Shown here in pieces: positions 25,239-34,793 of a DNA stretch of 45,397 nucleotides. The position numbers and the translations under genes are program-made. The DNA comes from an uncultured Bacillota bacterium. Its GTDB lineage: Bacteria > Bacillota > Clostridia > Oscillospirales > Oscillospiraceae. The stretch is from assembly GCA_947385365.1 (NCBI GenBank), contig CANDKT010000006.1:1-45397 (forward strand), given 5' to 3'. Numbering within the stretch: position 1 is the first letter of the stretch; every line of letters begins with the position of its first letter. The notes below the pieces were generated by a model, which was not told the DNA's origin, did no database searches, and worked only from the letters and a program-made list of their open reading frames with translations.

Positions 25239-28200
25239 GACGATCCCCTGTTTCGTTTTCAATCTGCTCCCAGAAGGTCTGCGCGTCGACGTGCGGGAGC
25301 CAGCGGCGCGTATCGCCGCCCCGGCCCTCTTCAAAGTGGCACGCGCTGGTGTAGTCGCAGTACAAACAAGCGTTTTTGGTTTCCCCGCGCCAGAAGGGGT
25401 CCGCGGTGATGTTGCCGCAGGCGACTTCCCGGCAAATCTCTTCCAGCACGCGTTGGATATGGCGTCCCAGTTTGCCCAACTGTTCCGCCGTGGCCAACGC
25501 CTGACCGGTGATCTTTCCGGTAGACTTGGACACCCGCAGCGGCAGGAAACGATAGCCGTTCGGGCCGCAATGCTCCATCGCGTCCAGCACCTGAGGGTCG
25601 TTGAGAACCAGACCGCTGCGGACGAGTTCTTTGTCCACTTGCTTTTGCAGTTCCTCGTCCCGCATGGTCCGGCTGCCTTTGATGACGGCCTGGCGGGCGG
25701 GGAGATACAACACGCCGTCGCCTTCCACGGGCAGGCCGTACAGCTTCTCCCCTTGCGCCTCCAGCGTGAAGAGGTACAGCAGCATTTGGAGCCCTAACCC
25801 GTTCCAGACCTCCGTCAGGTCGAAGCTCTTCCGGCCCGTCTTGTAGTCCACCACGCGCAGATGGAGCCGTCCGTTCTCCTCCCAGCCGTCCACCCGGTCT
25901 ACAAACCCGCTGATACTCAACGTAATGCCTTCCGCGGTCAGCTCCACGGGAGGCATCTCGTTCCCCTCGGCGAAGCCAAGCTCAAAAGAGATGGGCTTGA
26001 ACTTGGAATACAGCAGTTCTTCCGCCACGTTGTCGACGACGGCTTGGACCGCGTGGATCAGACGGCGGAACAGGTACTGGAACCGTTGGCTTTGCCCTTC
26101 CAAACCGCCCAGTTTTTCTTGGATGTAGCGCTCCACGGCCTCCTGGGTCAAACGGCGCAGACGTTTTTTGCGCGCTTCCCGGTCCGACTCCCCGTCGGTC
26201 TCCATGCCGGGGATGGAGGTCTGGGAGAACATCGCGTCCTGAAGCACGTGTTCCAGCACGTCGTGGACGAAGGTGCCGTACTCCGGGGCGCGGAACCCGG
26301 CGGGACGGCGCGGGTTGGCTTCCAGGCCGTAGCGCATGAAGTAGGCGAAGTGGCAGGAGCGGAACTTATCCATCCGGGACGCGGACATGGCCACGCGGCG
26401 GCCATACAGGCGGTCCACCGCGGTCCGGGACAACCGCCCGCGTTCCCAACGGGCGGCCTCGTCCAGTTTCCGGACCTGTTCCCGGCAGTCCGGCAGGCGT
26501 TCCAGCATGCGGCGTGCGCGCGGGTCGCGCCCGGCCTGTTCCAACGCGGGCAGAGGGGCTTCCAGACGGAAGGAGCCGTGCAGATCTTCCTCGCGGATCT
26601 CCCGCAGGTCGGAGAACAGCAAGCGGAGCCGTTCCGCCAGGAAACTGGGGCGATGTTCCTCGCCTTGCGGGCCTTGGGCGGGCCAGGTCACCAGGAGCCG
26701 TTGACTGGGCCGGGCGCAGGTCAGGTAGACAGTGGTCATCTCCCGGTAGAGCAATTCCTGCTGGGACTGTTCCAGCTCCATCCCGTAACCGGCGAGCAAA
26801 TCCCGGTCGTGATCGGACAGCAGTCCAGCGGGGAACGCGGTCTGCGGGATGGACGCGTCGTCCGCGCCCAGTAAGATCAACGCCTTGACCGGGTGGCCAG
26901 TCTGACGCGTGGTTTCCCCGGCCATCACCCGGTCCAGGGAGATCGGAATGGAGCCGACGTCGTACTGGGACAGCACCATCCGAAACAGCAGCGCGAACTC
27001 GTCCAGTTCCATAGGCGAGTCCTCCAGCAGCGCGGCGCACTGCTCCAAGCCGCCACAGAGGATCTCCCACAGCTGACGGTATTCGTCGGCCAGTTCCGGC
27101 TGTTCCCGCGCTTTGAGCAGCGCGACCCGCTCGTCCAGCCGCTGAGGCAGGCCGATCTCTTCCAGGAAGCGGTAGAGGGCTTCCGCCTGTCCGCGTCCGG
27201 TCTGGTTCGGGTTGGTCCGCAAGGTCTCCAGGGGTGCGGCTACCTGACGGCGCAGTTGGTCCAGGCGCGTCAGCAGCGCCTTGTCCGCTTCCGTCCACTT
27301 CGCGCCGTAGCCGGAGGGGTGCCAAGCCCAATCTTTCTTCTGCGTCCAGCGGCTGCCGCGGATATCCCATTTCAGAACGTAGTTCTCTAAAATGTCCCGG
27401 TCCTCCTCCGGCAAGTCGGTGAGGTTCGTCTTCAAGTAGCGGAACATATCGTCATAGCTGTAGCCGCCCGCCACCGTGTCCAGAGCCGCGGTGACTAAGG
27501 TGAGAATCGGCTTTTCCAGGATGTCCGACATGGCGGAGGAAAACACCGGCACGCCGTAGCGGGCGAAGACAGATTCCACCAGGTCCCGGTAAGCGGCGTA
27601 GTCTCGGGCGGCCACGCCGATCTCCCGGAAACGCAAGCCTTCTTCCCGGACCAGATGCAGAATCCGGGACGCCGCCCACTCCACCTCCCCGCGGGGGCCG
27701 GACGCGCGGAACAACTCCACGCCGCCCTGACACGGAACCGGTTTCGCGCCCTCGGGGGCGAAGAGCGTCTTTTCCAGGTACGCTAACGGTTCCGTCCGGC
27801 TGTCCGGGAAACCGGGCAGGTACTCCGTCTCGAAGGGGATGCGCTCCTGACGGGCGATCCGGAGCAGCCAGGAAGCGGTCCGCCGGGCCGGTTCAAAGAT
27901 CTCCTCGTCCTCGTCCAAACGGCCGCAGGTCAGCGCAACCGTGAGAGATTCCCCCTGACGCAGCAGAAGACGCACAATCTCCTTCTGCTGGGCCGTGAAG
28001 TCGAGGAACCCGTCCATCCAGATATCCTTCCCCGCGGCCCAGGGGCAAGTTTTGAGTTTTTCGGCCACGCGAGTCAGCCGGTCCCGCGGGTCCAGGGCTA
28101 CCTGCGCCGTGAGCGCGTCGTAAGCGCCGCAGATCAGCCCCAAGTCCATCAACTTCTCCCCGTCCGGACCGCCCGCGGAGCGGCCTGCCTGGACCAGAGC

Positions 28201-28599
28201 CTCCGGCGGAATGCGGCAGCTTTTCAGCTCGTCCACGGTCGCCAGAAGCGATTGCAAAAACCGGGGCCGACGGGACGGGTGCGCGTACACGGTCAGCTGT
28301 CCGGACAGGGACTTGACGGCGTTGTACATCAGCAACAGCCGTCCGCCGCCGTCCAGCTCTTCCTCCCCCAAGCCTCCGGCGGCGGTCAGCACGCGGTTGG
28401 CCAAGCGGCTGAACGACAGGACCTCCGCGTACAAGGAGATCCGATCCCCGCCGCTCTGACAAAGGGCTCGTTCCATCTCGTGGGACTGCTGTTCCGGGAC
28501 GATCAACACCTGGGGACGTTTCGGCCCAAGACGGCACAGCCGTTCCAGCACCGCCGAGGTCTTACCGGTACCCGCGCGGCCTAATATCAGCTTCAGCAT
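25225..28599 (-). CDS. addB: ATP-dependent nuclease subunit AddB
   Basis: The 1124-aa protein is the AddA partner. It has a Walker A at the very N-terminus (LILGRAGTGKTS), a degenerate UvrD-like helicase body, and a C-terminal nuclease domain with ASRMDKFRSCHFAYFMRYGL, EYGTFVHDVLEHVL and LRVVDYKTGRKSF (the nuclease D-K motif). The four-cysteine iron-sulphur clasp is formed by the Cys of SCHFAY and the C-terminal CLYCDYTSAC. Length and order are normal for AddB. The ATG is at 28599. It is the first gene of its operon; no convincing promoter was found in the 28600-28790 stretch. Confidence 0.95.
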   Translation of the reverse strand: MLKLILGRAGTGKTSAVLERLCRLGPKRPQVLIVPEQQSHEMERALCQSGGDRISLYAEVLSFSRLANRVLTAAGGLGEEELDGGGRLLLMYNAVKSLSGQLTVYAHPSRRPRFLQSLLATVDELKSCRIPPEALVQAGRSAGGPDGEKLMDLGLICGAYDALTAQVALDPRDRLTRVAEKLKTCPWAAGKDIWMDGFLDFTAQQKEIVRLLLRQGESLTVALTCGRLDEDEEIFEPARRTASWLLRIARQERIPFETEYLPGFPDSRTEPLAYLEKTLFAPEGAKPVPCQGGVELFRASGPRGEVEWAASRILHLVREEGLRFREIGVAARDYAAYRDLVESVFARYGVPVFSSAMSDILEKPILTLVTAALDTVAGGYSYDDMFRYLKTNLTDLPEEDRDILENYVLKWDIRGSRWTQKKDWAWHPSGYGAKWTEADKALLTRLDQLRRQVAAPLETLRTNPNQTGRGQAEALYRFLEEIGLPQRLDERVALLKAREQPELADEYRQLWEILCGGLEQCAALLEDSPMELDEFALLFRMVLSQYDVGSIPISLDRVMAGETTRQTGHPVKALILLGADDASIPQTAFPAGLLSDHDRDLLAGYGMELEQSQQELLYREMTTVYLTCARPSQRLLVTWPAQGPQGEEHRPSFLAERLRLLFSDLREIREEDLHGSFRLEAPLPALEQAGRDPRARRMLERLPDCREQVRKLDEAARWERGRLSRTAVDRLYGRRVAMSASRMDKFRSCHFAYFMRYGLEANPRRPAGFRAPEYGTFVHDVLEHVLQDAMFSQTSIPGMETDGESDREARKKRLRRLTQEAVERYIQEKLGGLEGQSQRFQYLFRRLIHAVQAVVDNVAEELLYSKFKPISFELGFAEGNEMPPVELTAEGITLSISGFVDRVDGWEENGRLHLRVVDYKTGRKSFDLTEVWNGLGLQMLLYLFTLEAQGEKLYGLPVEGDGVLYLPARQAVIKGSRTMRDEELQKQVDKELVRSGLVLNDPQVLDAMEHCGPNGYRFLPLRVSKSTGKITGQALATAEQLGKLGRHIQRVLEEICREVACGNITADPFWRGETKNACLYCDYTSACHFEEGRGGDTRRWLPHVDAQTFWEQIENETGDRHGKQ

Positions 28600-28760
28600 C
28601 GCCGCTGTCCTCCTTAAATGGTCAGATTCTCAACCGCCCGGCGCGTCGCGCCTGGGCCGTTGGCACATGAAACATCCGTGCAACTCACGTTTATTGTAAA
28701 GCATCGCGCGGCAGAAATCAAGACGGCTTTTTTGCCGCCGCAGACAGACCGGCTGTATTT

Positions 28761-28779
28761 TTCTCCCGAAGGGGGAGAA
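28761..28779. other. Hairpin in the addB/zinc-ribbon intergenic region
   Basis: TTCTCCC and GGGAGAA pair around a GAAGG loop. The same 15-base TTCTCCCCCTTCGGG (minus strand here) recurs in the hairpin at 40317-40339. The rest of 28600-28790 shows no gene. Confidence 0.5.
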
Positions 28780-28794
28780 TACAAAAAATAAACG

Positions 28795-28823
28795 TTGCAC
28801 AATCCGGGGATATCAAGTAAACT
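28795..28823 (+). promoter_or_regulatory. Possible promoter of the zinc-ribbon/thioesterase operon
   Basis: TTGCAC (28795-28800) with TAAACT (28818-28823) at 17 bases, or TATAGG slightly further on. The first ATG is at 28896. Confidence 0.5.
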
Positions 28824-28895
28824 ATAGGAATGGAACCTATAACGCGGCGCGTCCCCGGAACGGAGCCGCGGATCTGATGAAGGAGCCAATCGCTT

Positions 28896-29510
28896 ATGAT
28901 ACAGGAAACAACACGATTTCTCGCGTATATCTGCCCGCACTGCCGTCAATCGGTCATTGTAGAACGCAGTTTGTTCTCGTTAGCCGCCTCCGCCGCGCAT
29001 ATCCCATGCCCCTGCGGGAAATCGGAGATGACCGTGGAGTTCAAGCCGAACCGGGTCCAGTTGAGCGTCCCGTGCCTGTTCTGCGGGCGGGAACATACGG
29101 TCTCCTGCTCCTCCCACGCCTTCGTCCGGGAAAAAGCGTTAGCGTTTTCCTGCGCCGCCTCCGGTCTGGACTGCTGCTACGTGGGCGAAGAAGGCCCCGT
29201 CTACGCTGCCACCGCCCGCCTGGAACAGGCCGTGGACAAGTTGGAAACCGCTTCCGCGGCGCAGGGGGCGTTCCTGGACGAGATCGTCATGCACGAGGTC
29301 CTCTCGGAAATCCGGGACATCGCCCAGCGGAACGGGATCTCCTGCGCCTGCGGCAGCCGGGAGTGGACCTTTCAGATCAACTACAGCTCTGTGGACCTGA
29401 TCTGCCGTCAGTGCGGGGCGCAAATGCGTATCCCCGCCGCGACCGCGGACGATATCGACGACATCTGCTGCAAGGACACCATCCTGATCCGCGGAGGCAA
29501 GCCAAAATGA
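28896..29510 (+). CDS. Multi-zinc-ribbon protein of unknown function
   Basis: The 204-aa protein has several paired cysteines suited to zinc binding: CPHC near 13, CPC near 38, CLFC near 60, CACG near 150 and CRQC near 171. A helical stretch separates two ribbon groups (ATARLEQAVDKLETASAAQG). No catalytic residues are seen. ATG at 28896 follows AAGGAG. Its stop overlaps the thioesterase start in ATGA, so the two are translated together. Multi-ribbon proteins often bind nucleic acids or act as protein scaffolds, but I cannot assign a role. Confidence 0.8.
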   Translation: MIQETTRFLAYICPHCRQSVIVERSLFSLAASAAHIPCPCGKSEMTVEFKPNRVQLSVPCLFCGREHTVSCSSHAFVREKALAFSCAASGLDCCYVGEEGPVYAATARLEQAVDKLETASAAQGAFLDEIVMHEVLSEIRDIAQRNGISCACGSREWTFQINYSSVDLICRQCGAQMRIPAATADDIDDICCKDTILIRGGKPK

Positions 29511-30246
29511 ACCGGTGCTACGAAAAAAACTTCCGCCTGACCGGAATGGACGCCGACGGACAGGGAATGTGCAAACCGTCCGCACTGCTGGACCACTTAC
29601 AAGTGACCGCTACGCTGGCGGCGGAAACAGGCGGGTTCGGCCGGGAGGTCCTGCTGGAACGTTACGGCGCGTTCTGGATGCTGGCGCGCTCCTGGTTCCG
29701 GCTGGAACGCCCGCTGCGGTGGGAAGAGGAAATCACAATTCGGACTTGGCACCGAGGCGGCCGCTCCGCTTTGATGTACCGGGACTACGACATTTTCTCC
29801 GGCGGGGAACGGGTCGGGGAATCGGTGTCCGGCTGGGTGCTGGCCGACGCCGGGAGCCGGAAATTGATGCGGCTGTCCTCAATCCGGGAGCTGGCCGGAA
29901 CCGATGGCGGAGAACTGTGCAAATCCGTCACCTTATCGAAGCTGCGCTGCCCCCCGGACCTGCGGCAAGTAGAAAACCGCCGGATGCGCTACAGCGACAG
30001 CGACATCAACGGTCATGTGAACAACACCCGCTACGCGGACTTCGTCTGCGACGCGCTGGAACTGGACCGGCGGCCGGAAGGCCGTTTCGTCGCCTCCATG
30101 CAGATCGGCTACCTGGCCGAGTGCCTGCCGGGTGAAACGTTGACGCTCCAGACCGGGACCCAGGCCGACGGCCATTACGTCCGCGGCTTGGACAAAGCAG
30201 GCAAATCCCGCTTCGAAGCGGAAGTGTTTTTTGGACAAAGCCTTCC

Positions 30247-30250
<4 letters not shown>
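29507..30250 (+). CDS. Acyl-ACP thioesterase (FatA/FatB family)
   Basis: It hydrolyses acyl-ACP to release free fatty acid. The 247-aa protein has the double hot-dog layout: an N-terminal half with DHLQVTATLAAETGGF, ARSWFRLERPLRWEEEITIR and TWHRGGRSALMYRDYDIF, and a C-terminal half with the motif YSDSDINGHVNNTRYADFVC, which holds the catalytic Asn/His region of bacterial FatA-like enzymes. GGAGG lies nine bases before ATG at 29507, which overlaps the previous stop. The longer frame starting at 28877 is out of register with the zinc-ribbon gene and is a shadow. The stop codon overlaps the -35 box of the guaB promoter. Confidence 0.9.
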
Positions 30251-31823
<1,573 letters not shown>

Positions 31824-31859
31824 TCCCCGTCCCCTTCCCACCAGACAGAGTACCCAAAA

Positions 31860-31902
31860 ACGCACCGCACAGAATTTTCATTCTGTGCGGTGCGTCTTTT
31901 TC
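31860..31902 (+). terminator. Intrinsic terminator of guaB
   Basis: ACGCACCGCACAGAA and TTCTGTGCGGTGCGT form a 15-bp perfect stem with a TTTTCA loop, followed by CTTTTTCC. The T tract runs into the most degenerate CRISPR repeat. Confidence 0.9.
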
Positions 31903-32194
31903 CGTCCCCGCGAGGGGTGGGGCTTGTTCCCAGTAAACCCCTTCAAGCTCGGCTACGCCTTGACGATGTTTCCGTCCCCGTGAGGGGTGAGAAGTGCTTC
32001 CGCGGTTCCACTGGGCCGCTCTGGAAATAATCGGGTTTCCGTCCCCGTGAGAGGCGGGGATTGCATTCCTTCTCGACGAGGCCGCCTGCGTGTTTCCGTC
32101 CCCGTGAAGGGTGGGGATTGCTTCGACGAGGAGCGGCGACCTGGCGTAGACATAGAGCCGCGTTTCCGTCCCCGTGAGGGGTGGGGATTGCTTC
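31898..32194 (-). CRISPR. Small decaying CRISPR array, five repeats, no cas genes nearby
   Basis: Five 33-base repeats start at 31898, 31968, 32035, 32092 and 32162. On the plus strand the unit begins GTTTCCGTCCCCGTGAGGGG and ends GGGGATTGCTTC; read from the minus strand it ends ...GGGGACGGAAAC, the usual 3' end of a crRNA repeat. Spacers are 37, 34, about 24 and 37 bases, so one is shortened. The right-hand repeats (32092 and 32162) match best; the left-hand ones carry changes (31898 has CGAGGGG and CTTGTTCC). Decay away from the right agrees with a leader on the right and minus-strand transcription. The minus-strand frame 31816-32220 is only the array read as protein. Confidence 0.82.
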
Positions 32195-32420
32195 AGCAAA
32201 ACAGCACAGCAGACGGGCAAATAATGCCACCTGTTTTTGTTGTTTTCTCCAAGCCACTTTGCATTGTATCAGATCCGCTTCTGAAAAGCAAGTGCTTTTT
32301 GCCAAAAAACAGGTGCTTTGTCCTGCTGTTTTTGAGAATGGGCCGTGCGAACCGATTTTTCCGGGGCGATTTTTCGGGAAGAAAAACGAAGGTTTGCACG
32401 AAATTTGTGAGGAGAACACC
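32195..32420 (-). other. AT-rich leader-like region of the CRISPR array
   Basis: Next to the best-preserved repeat the sequence becomes AT-rich (runs of T and A) in an otherwise GC-rich window. It has no supported gene and carries a minus-strand promoter at 32263-32291. This is the expected place and look of a CRISPR leader. Confidence 0.6.
32263..32291 (-). promoter_or_regulatory. Candidate pre-crRNA promoter
   Basis: Minus-strand TTGCTT (32286-32291), 17 bases, TACAAT (32263-32268). The transcript would start near 32256, about 60 bases before the first repeat. Confidence 0.6.
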
Positions 32421-32421
32421 A

Positions 32422-32451
32422 AAGGGAGACGAGCGTTTGCCCGTCTCCCTT
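32422..32451 (-). terminator. Terminator-like hairpin after the SLH amidotransferase gene
   Basis: AAGGGAGACG and CGTCTCCCTT form a 10-bp stem with a 10-base loop, about 90 bases downstream of the stop at 32543. The T tract is short. Confidence 0.6.
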
Positions 32452-32542
32452 ATTGCTTACGCTTCGCCGAAGCAGCGCGTCAGAACGACCGCGAGCTGCG
32501 CCCGCGTCGTGCTGCTTAGACCGTTCGCTTGGAAGGATTCGC

Positions 32543-34648
32543 TTACTTCGCGTGGTTCACCAGCGCGCCGAAGAAGTTCGCCGCAATCGTGGGATTGCAG
32601 ACCGCGTCTTCGCCGCCCAGCGCGTCGGCTTCGGGGTGGAACTGGACGCCCAGCGCGAAGTTGTTGGCCTGATATTCCATCGCCTCGATCACCTGATCGG
32701 GGCCGTAGGCGACGACCGTCAAGCCCTCGCCGATCCGCTCTGGATTGGCCACCTGATGGTGCCAGGAAGCGACATCGGCCAATTCCGTACCGCCGATGAT
32801 GTCAGACAGCCACTTGGAGTTGGCTTCCGCTTTGATCTCGTGGCGCGCCCAGTTGGGCTTATTCCGGTGGACTTTGTACTCCGCGTCGCTCTTGTTCAGG
32901 TAGGTGGGCAGGTCCTGAATCAGGCCGCCGCCGCAGACGACGTTGAACATCTGCATCCCGCGGCAGATGACCAGCATGGCTTTATCCTTCGCCAGAGCCG
33001 CTTTGATGAGGTTGTAGTCGGAGGTGTCACGCAGGTCGCGCTGTTCGTTGTTGTCCTCCAGCAGAGGGCTATGCTCCTCTTTGTAGAGGTCCGGGTTGAT
33101 GTCCTCGCCGCCGGTGACGAGAACGCCGTCCACGCGTTCCAGCGCGGCGACCGCTCCGTCGTAGTCCTTGATCTGCGGCAGGTGCGTCACGACGCCGCCC
33201 ACATTGCGGACGATGTCCTGCATATCCACGTAGTCCGCGGGATCGCCGCCCCAGGAGATTCCGATCAGGGGCTTATCGGCGGCGTAGCCGACCAGGGTCT
33301 CGAAGAAGGTCAGGCAGATATCCACGTCGCACAGGGCGCCGTCGGGGTTATTGTTGTGCAGGGCGTTGGCGCAGTCGTTTTCGGGGTGGAACTGGACGCC
33401 CAGGCAGAAGGTTTGACCCTGTTTTTCGACGCCCTCGACGATATCGAGACCGTCCACGGTGGTCTTGGAGACCATCGTCAAGTCGGTGCCTTCCAGATCC
33501 TTGGGGGCCAGGCCCTGATGGTGCCAGGAGGAGACCTTTTCCAGTTTATCGCCGCCGACGACGTCGTACAGCCAGCGGGACTGTTCGGTGAGGACTTCCA
33601 CGTCGTGGCGGGCGTAGGTACGGTTGGGGGCGTCGGGAGGCATACGGTGGGTATCGTCATAGGTTTTGCCGTTGGCTTTGTAGTAGTTGGGGATATCCTG
33701 AATGAACCCGCTGCCGGAGACGATGCTCATCATCTGCATCCCGCGGCAGGCCGCGAAGGTGGGGACGTCGTTGGCGAAGCAGTACGCCATGAGGGTGTAG
33801 TCGGAGATATCGCGGGTCGCGTTGATCTCCTCGCCGTTGTTGTCCTCCTTCTGAGGCGTGGCGTAGAGGGAGGGGCTGATATCCTCGCCGCCGGTGAAGA
33901 ACACGCCGTTGATGGCTTTCATGACGTCGGCGGCGTTGCTCTTGGACAGGTCCTTGGCCTTGATCTGGTCGGCGAACTCCTGTTTGAGCATACCGGTTTC
34001 TTCCAGGCAGGCGCTGGCGACGGAGTTGTCAGGGTTGTAGCTCACGGCGTTGCTGGTCACCTGTTTGAGTTCCACAGGGATACCGCCTGCGGCGCGGATC
34101 ACCGTTTTGAAGGAGTCGTAGTTCTGTTCATTGCTCTTCCAGGTGATGCCGATGTAGGGTTTGCCGGCCAAAGCGGCGGCTTTTTCCAGCATTTTGGCGA
34201 ACTGTTCGCTGCTGACGGCGGCGGAGCCGTTGAAGGACGCGTCCGTCAGCCCGGCGTTGGCGGCCATAGCGGCGTAGTCCACGGGCCAAGTCTCGGTCAA
34301 CGCGGCGGGGACTTTGGCGTACTTCAGCAGGACGGTCACGGCTTCCATCTGAGTCGCGGCCCGGTCAGGGCTGAAGCAGTTGTCGCCGCTGCCGCTGATC
34401 CAGCCGTTCTCGTAGGCCAGATTGATGCAGCCCTCGTAAGTACTGCCCTCGGCCACGTCCTGGAAGGCGCTGGTCTTTGCGGCCGCGCTGGCGGCCTGAT
34501 CGTTCAGCCCGGCGGCTTCGATCAACTGCGCCACCATCTCGGCGCGGGTGAACGCGCTGTCCGCTGCGAAGCCAGGGACGCTCAAGCTGAGCGTCAGAGC
34601 GGCTGCGGCAGCCAGGGAGAGGGCCTTGCGGAGCGTTTTTCTTCCCAT
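32543..34648 (-). CDS. Secreted SLH-linked protein with two class-I amidotransferase (peptidase C26-like) domains
   Basis: The 701-aa protein has a signal peptide (1-29, ending VPGFAA), an SLH-like region at about 30-145 (FTRAEMVAQLIEAAGL, FQDVAEGSTYEGCINLAYEN), and two tandem domains of the gamma-glutamyl hydrolase/PuuD type. Each has the nucleophile elbow (ACRGMQMM with Cys301; ICRGMQMF with Cys562), SSWHHQ or ASWHHQ, and LGVQFHPE with catalytic His421 and His671. TGGEDI..LY occurs in both. Such enzymes normally act in the cytosol on glutamyl amides; export and SLH attachment suggest action on peptidoglycan peptides or gamma-glutamyl polymers, which is inference. ATG 34648 is behind GAGAGGAAG. 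Confidence 0.9.
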   Translation of the reverse strand: MGRKTLRKALSLAAAAALTLSLSVPGFAADSAFTRAEMVAQLIEAAGLNDQAASAAAKTSAFQDVAEGSTYEGCINLAYENGWISGSGDNCFSPDRAATQMEAVTVLLKYAKVPAALTETWPVDYAAMAANAGLTDASFNGSAAVSSEQFAKMLEKAAALAGKPYIGITWKSNEQNYDSFKTVIRAAGGIPVELKQVTSNAVSYNPDNSVASACLEETGMLKQEFADQIKAKDLSKSNAADVMKAINGVFFTGGEDISPSLYATPQKEDNNGEEINATRDISDYTLMAYCFANDVPTFAACRGMQMMSIVSGSGFIQDIPNYYKANGKTYDDTHRMPPDAPNRTYARHDVEVLTEQSRWLYDVVGGDKLEKVSSWHHQGLAPKDLEGTDLTMVSKTTVDGLDIVEGVEKQGQTFCLGVQFHPENDCANALHNNNPDGALCDVDICLTFFETLVGYAADKPLIGISWGGDPADYVDMQDIVRNVGGVVTHLPQIKDYDGAVAALERVDGVLVTGGEDINPDLYKEEHSPLLEDNNEQRDLRDTSDYNLIKAALAKDKAMLVICRGMQMFNVVCGGGLIQDLPTYLNKSDAEYKVHRNKPNWARHEIKAEANSKWLSDIIGGTELADVASWHHQVANPERIGEGLTVVAYGPDQVIEAMEYQANNFALGVQFHPEADALGGEDAVCNPTIAANFFGALVNHAK

Positions 34649-34756
34649 TGTGTAACTTCCTCTCTGTCCATAAATTCTACAGTTGTCCGCCGTCCCGAAC
34701 CGCGGTCGCGAAACAGACCGATCCCGCTCGTTCGGCGTCGAACCCTGTACAGGCTG

Positions 34757-34785
34757 ATTATAGCACATCCTTTTTCAGAAGGCAA
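34757..34785 (-). promoter_or_regulatory. Sigma-A promoter of the SLH amidotransferase gene
   Basis: Minus-strand TTGCCT (34780-34785), 17 bases, TATAAT (34757-34762), giving a leader of roughly 100 bases before ATG 34648. Confidence 0.82.
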
Positions 34786-34793
34786 TCAAAACA

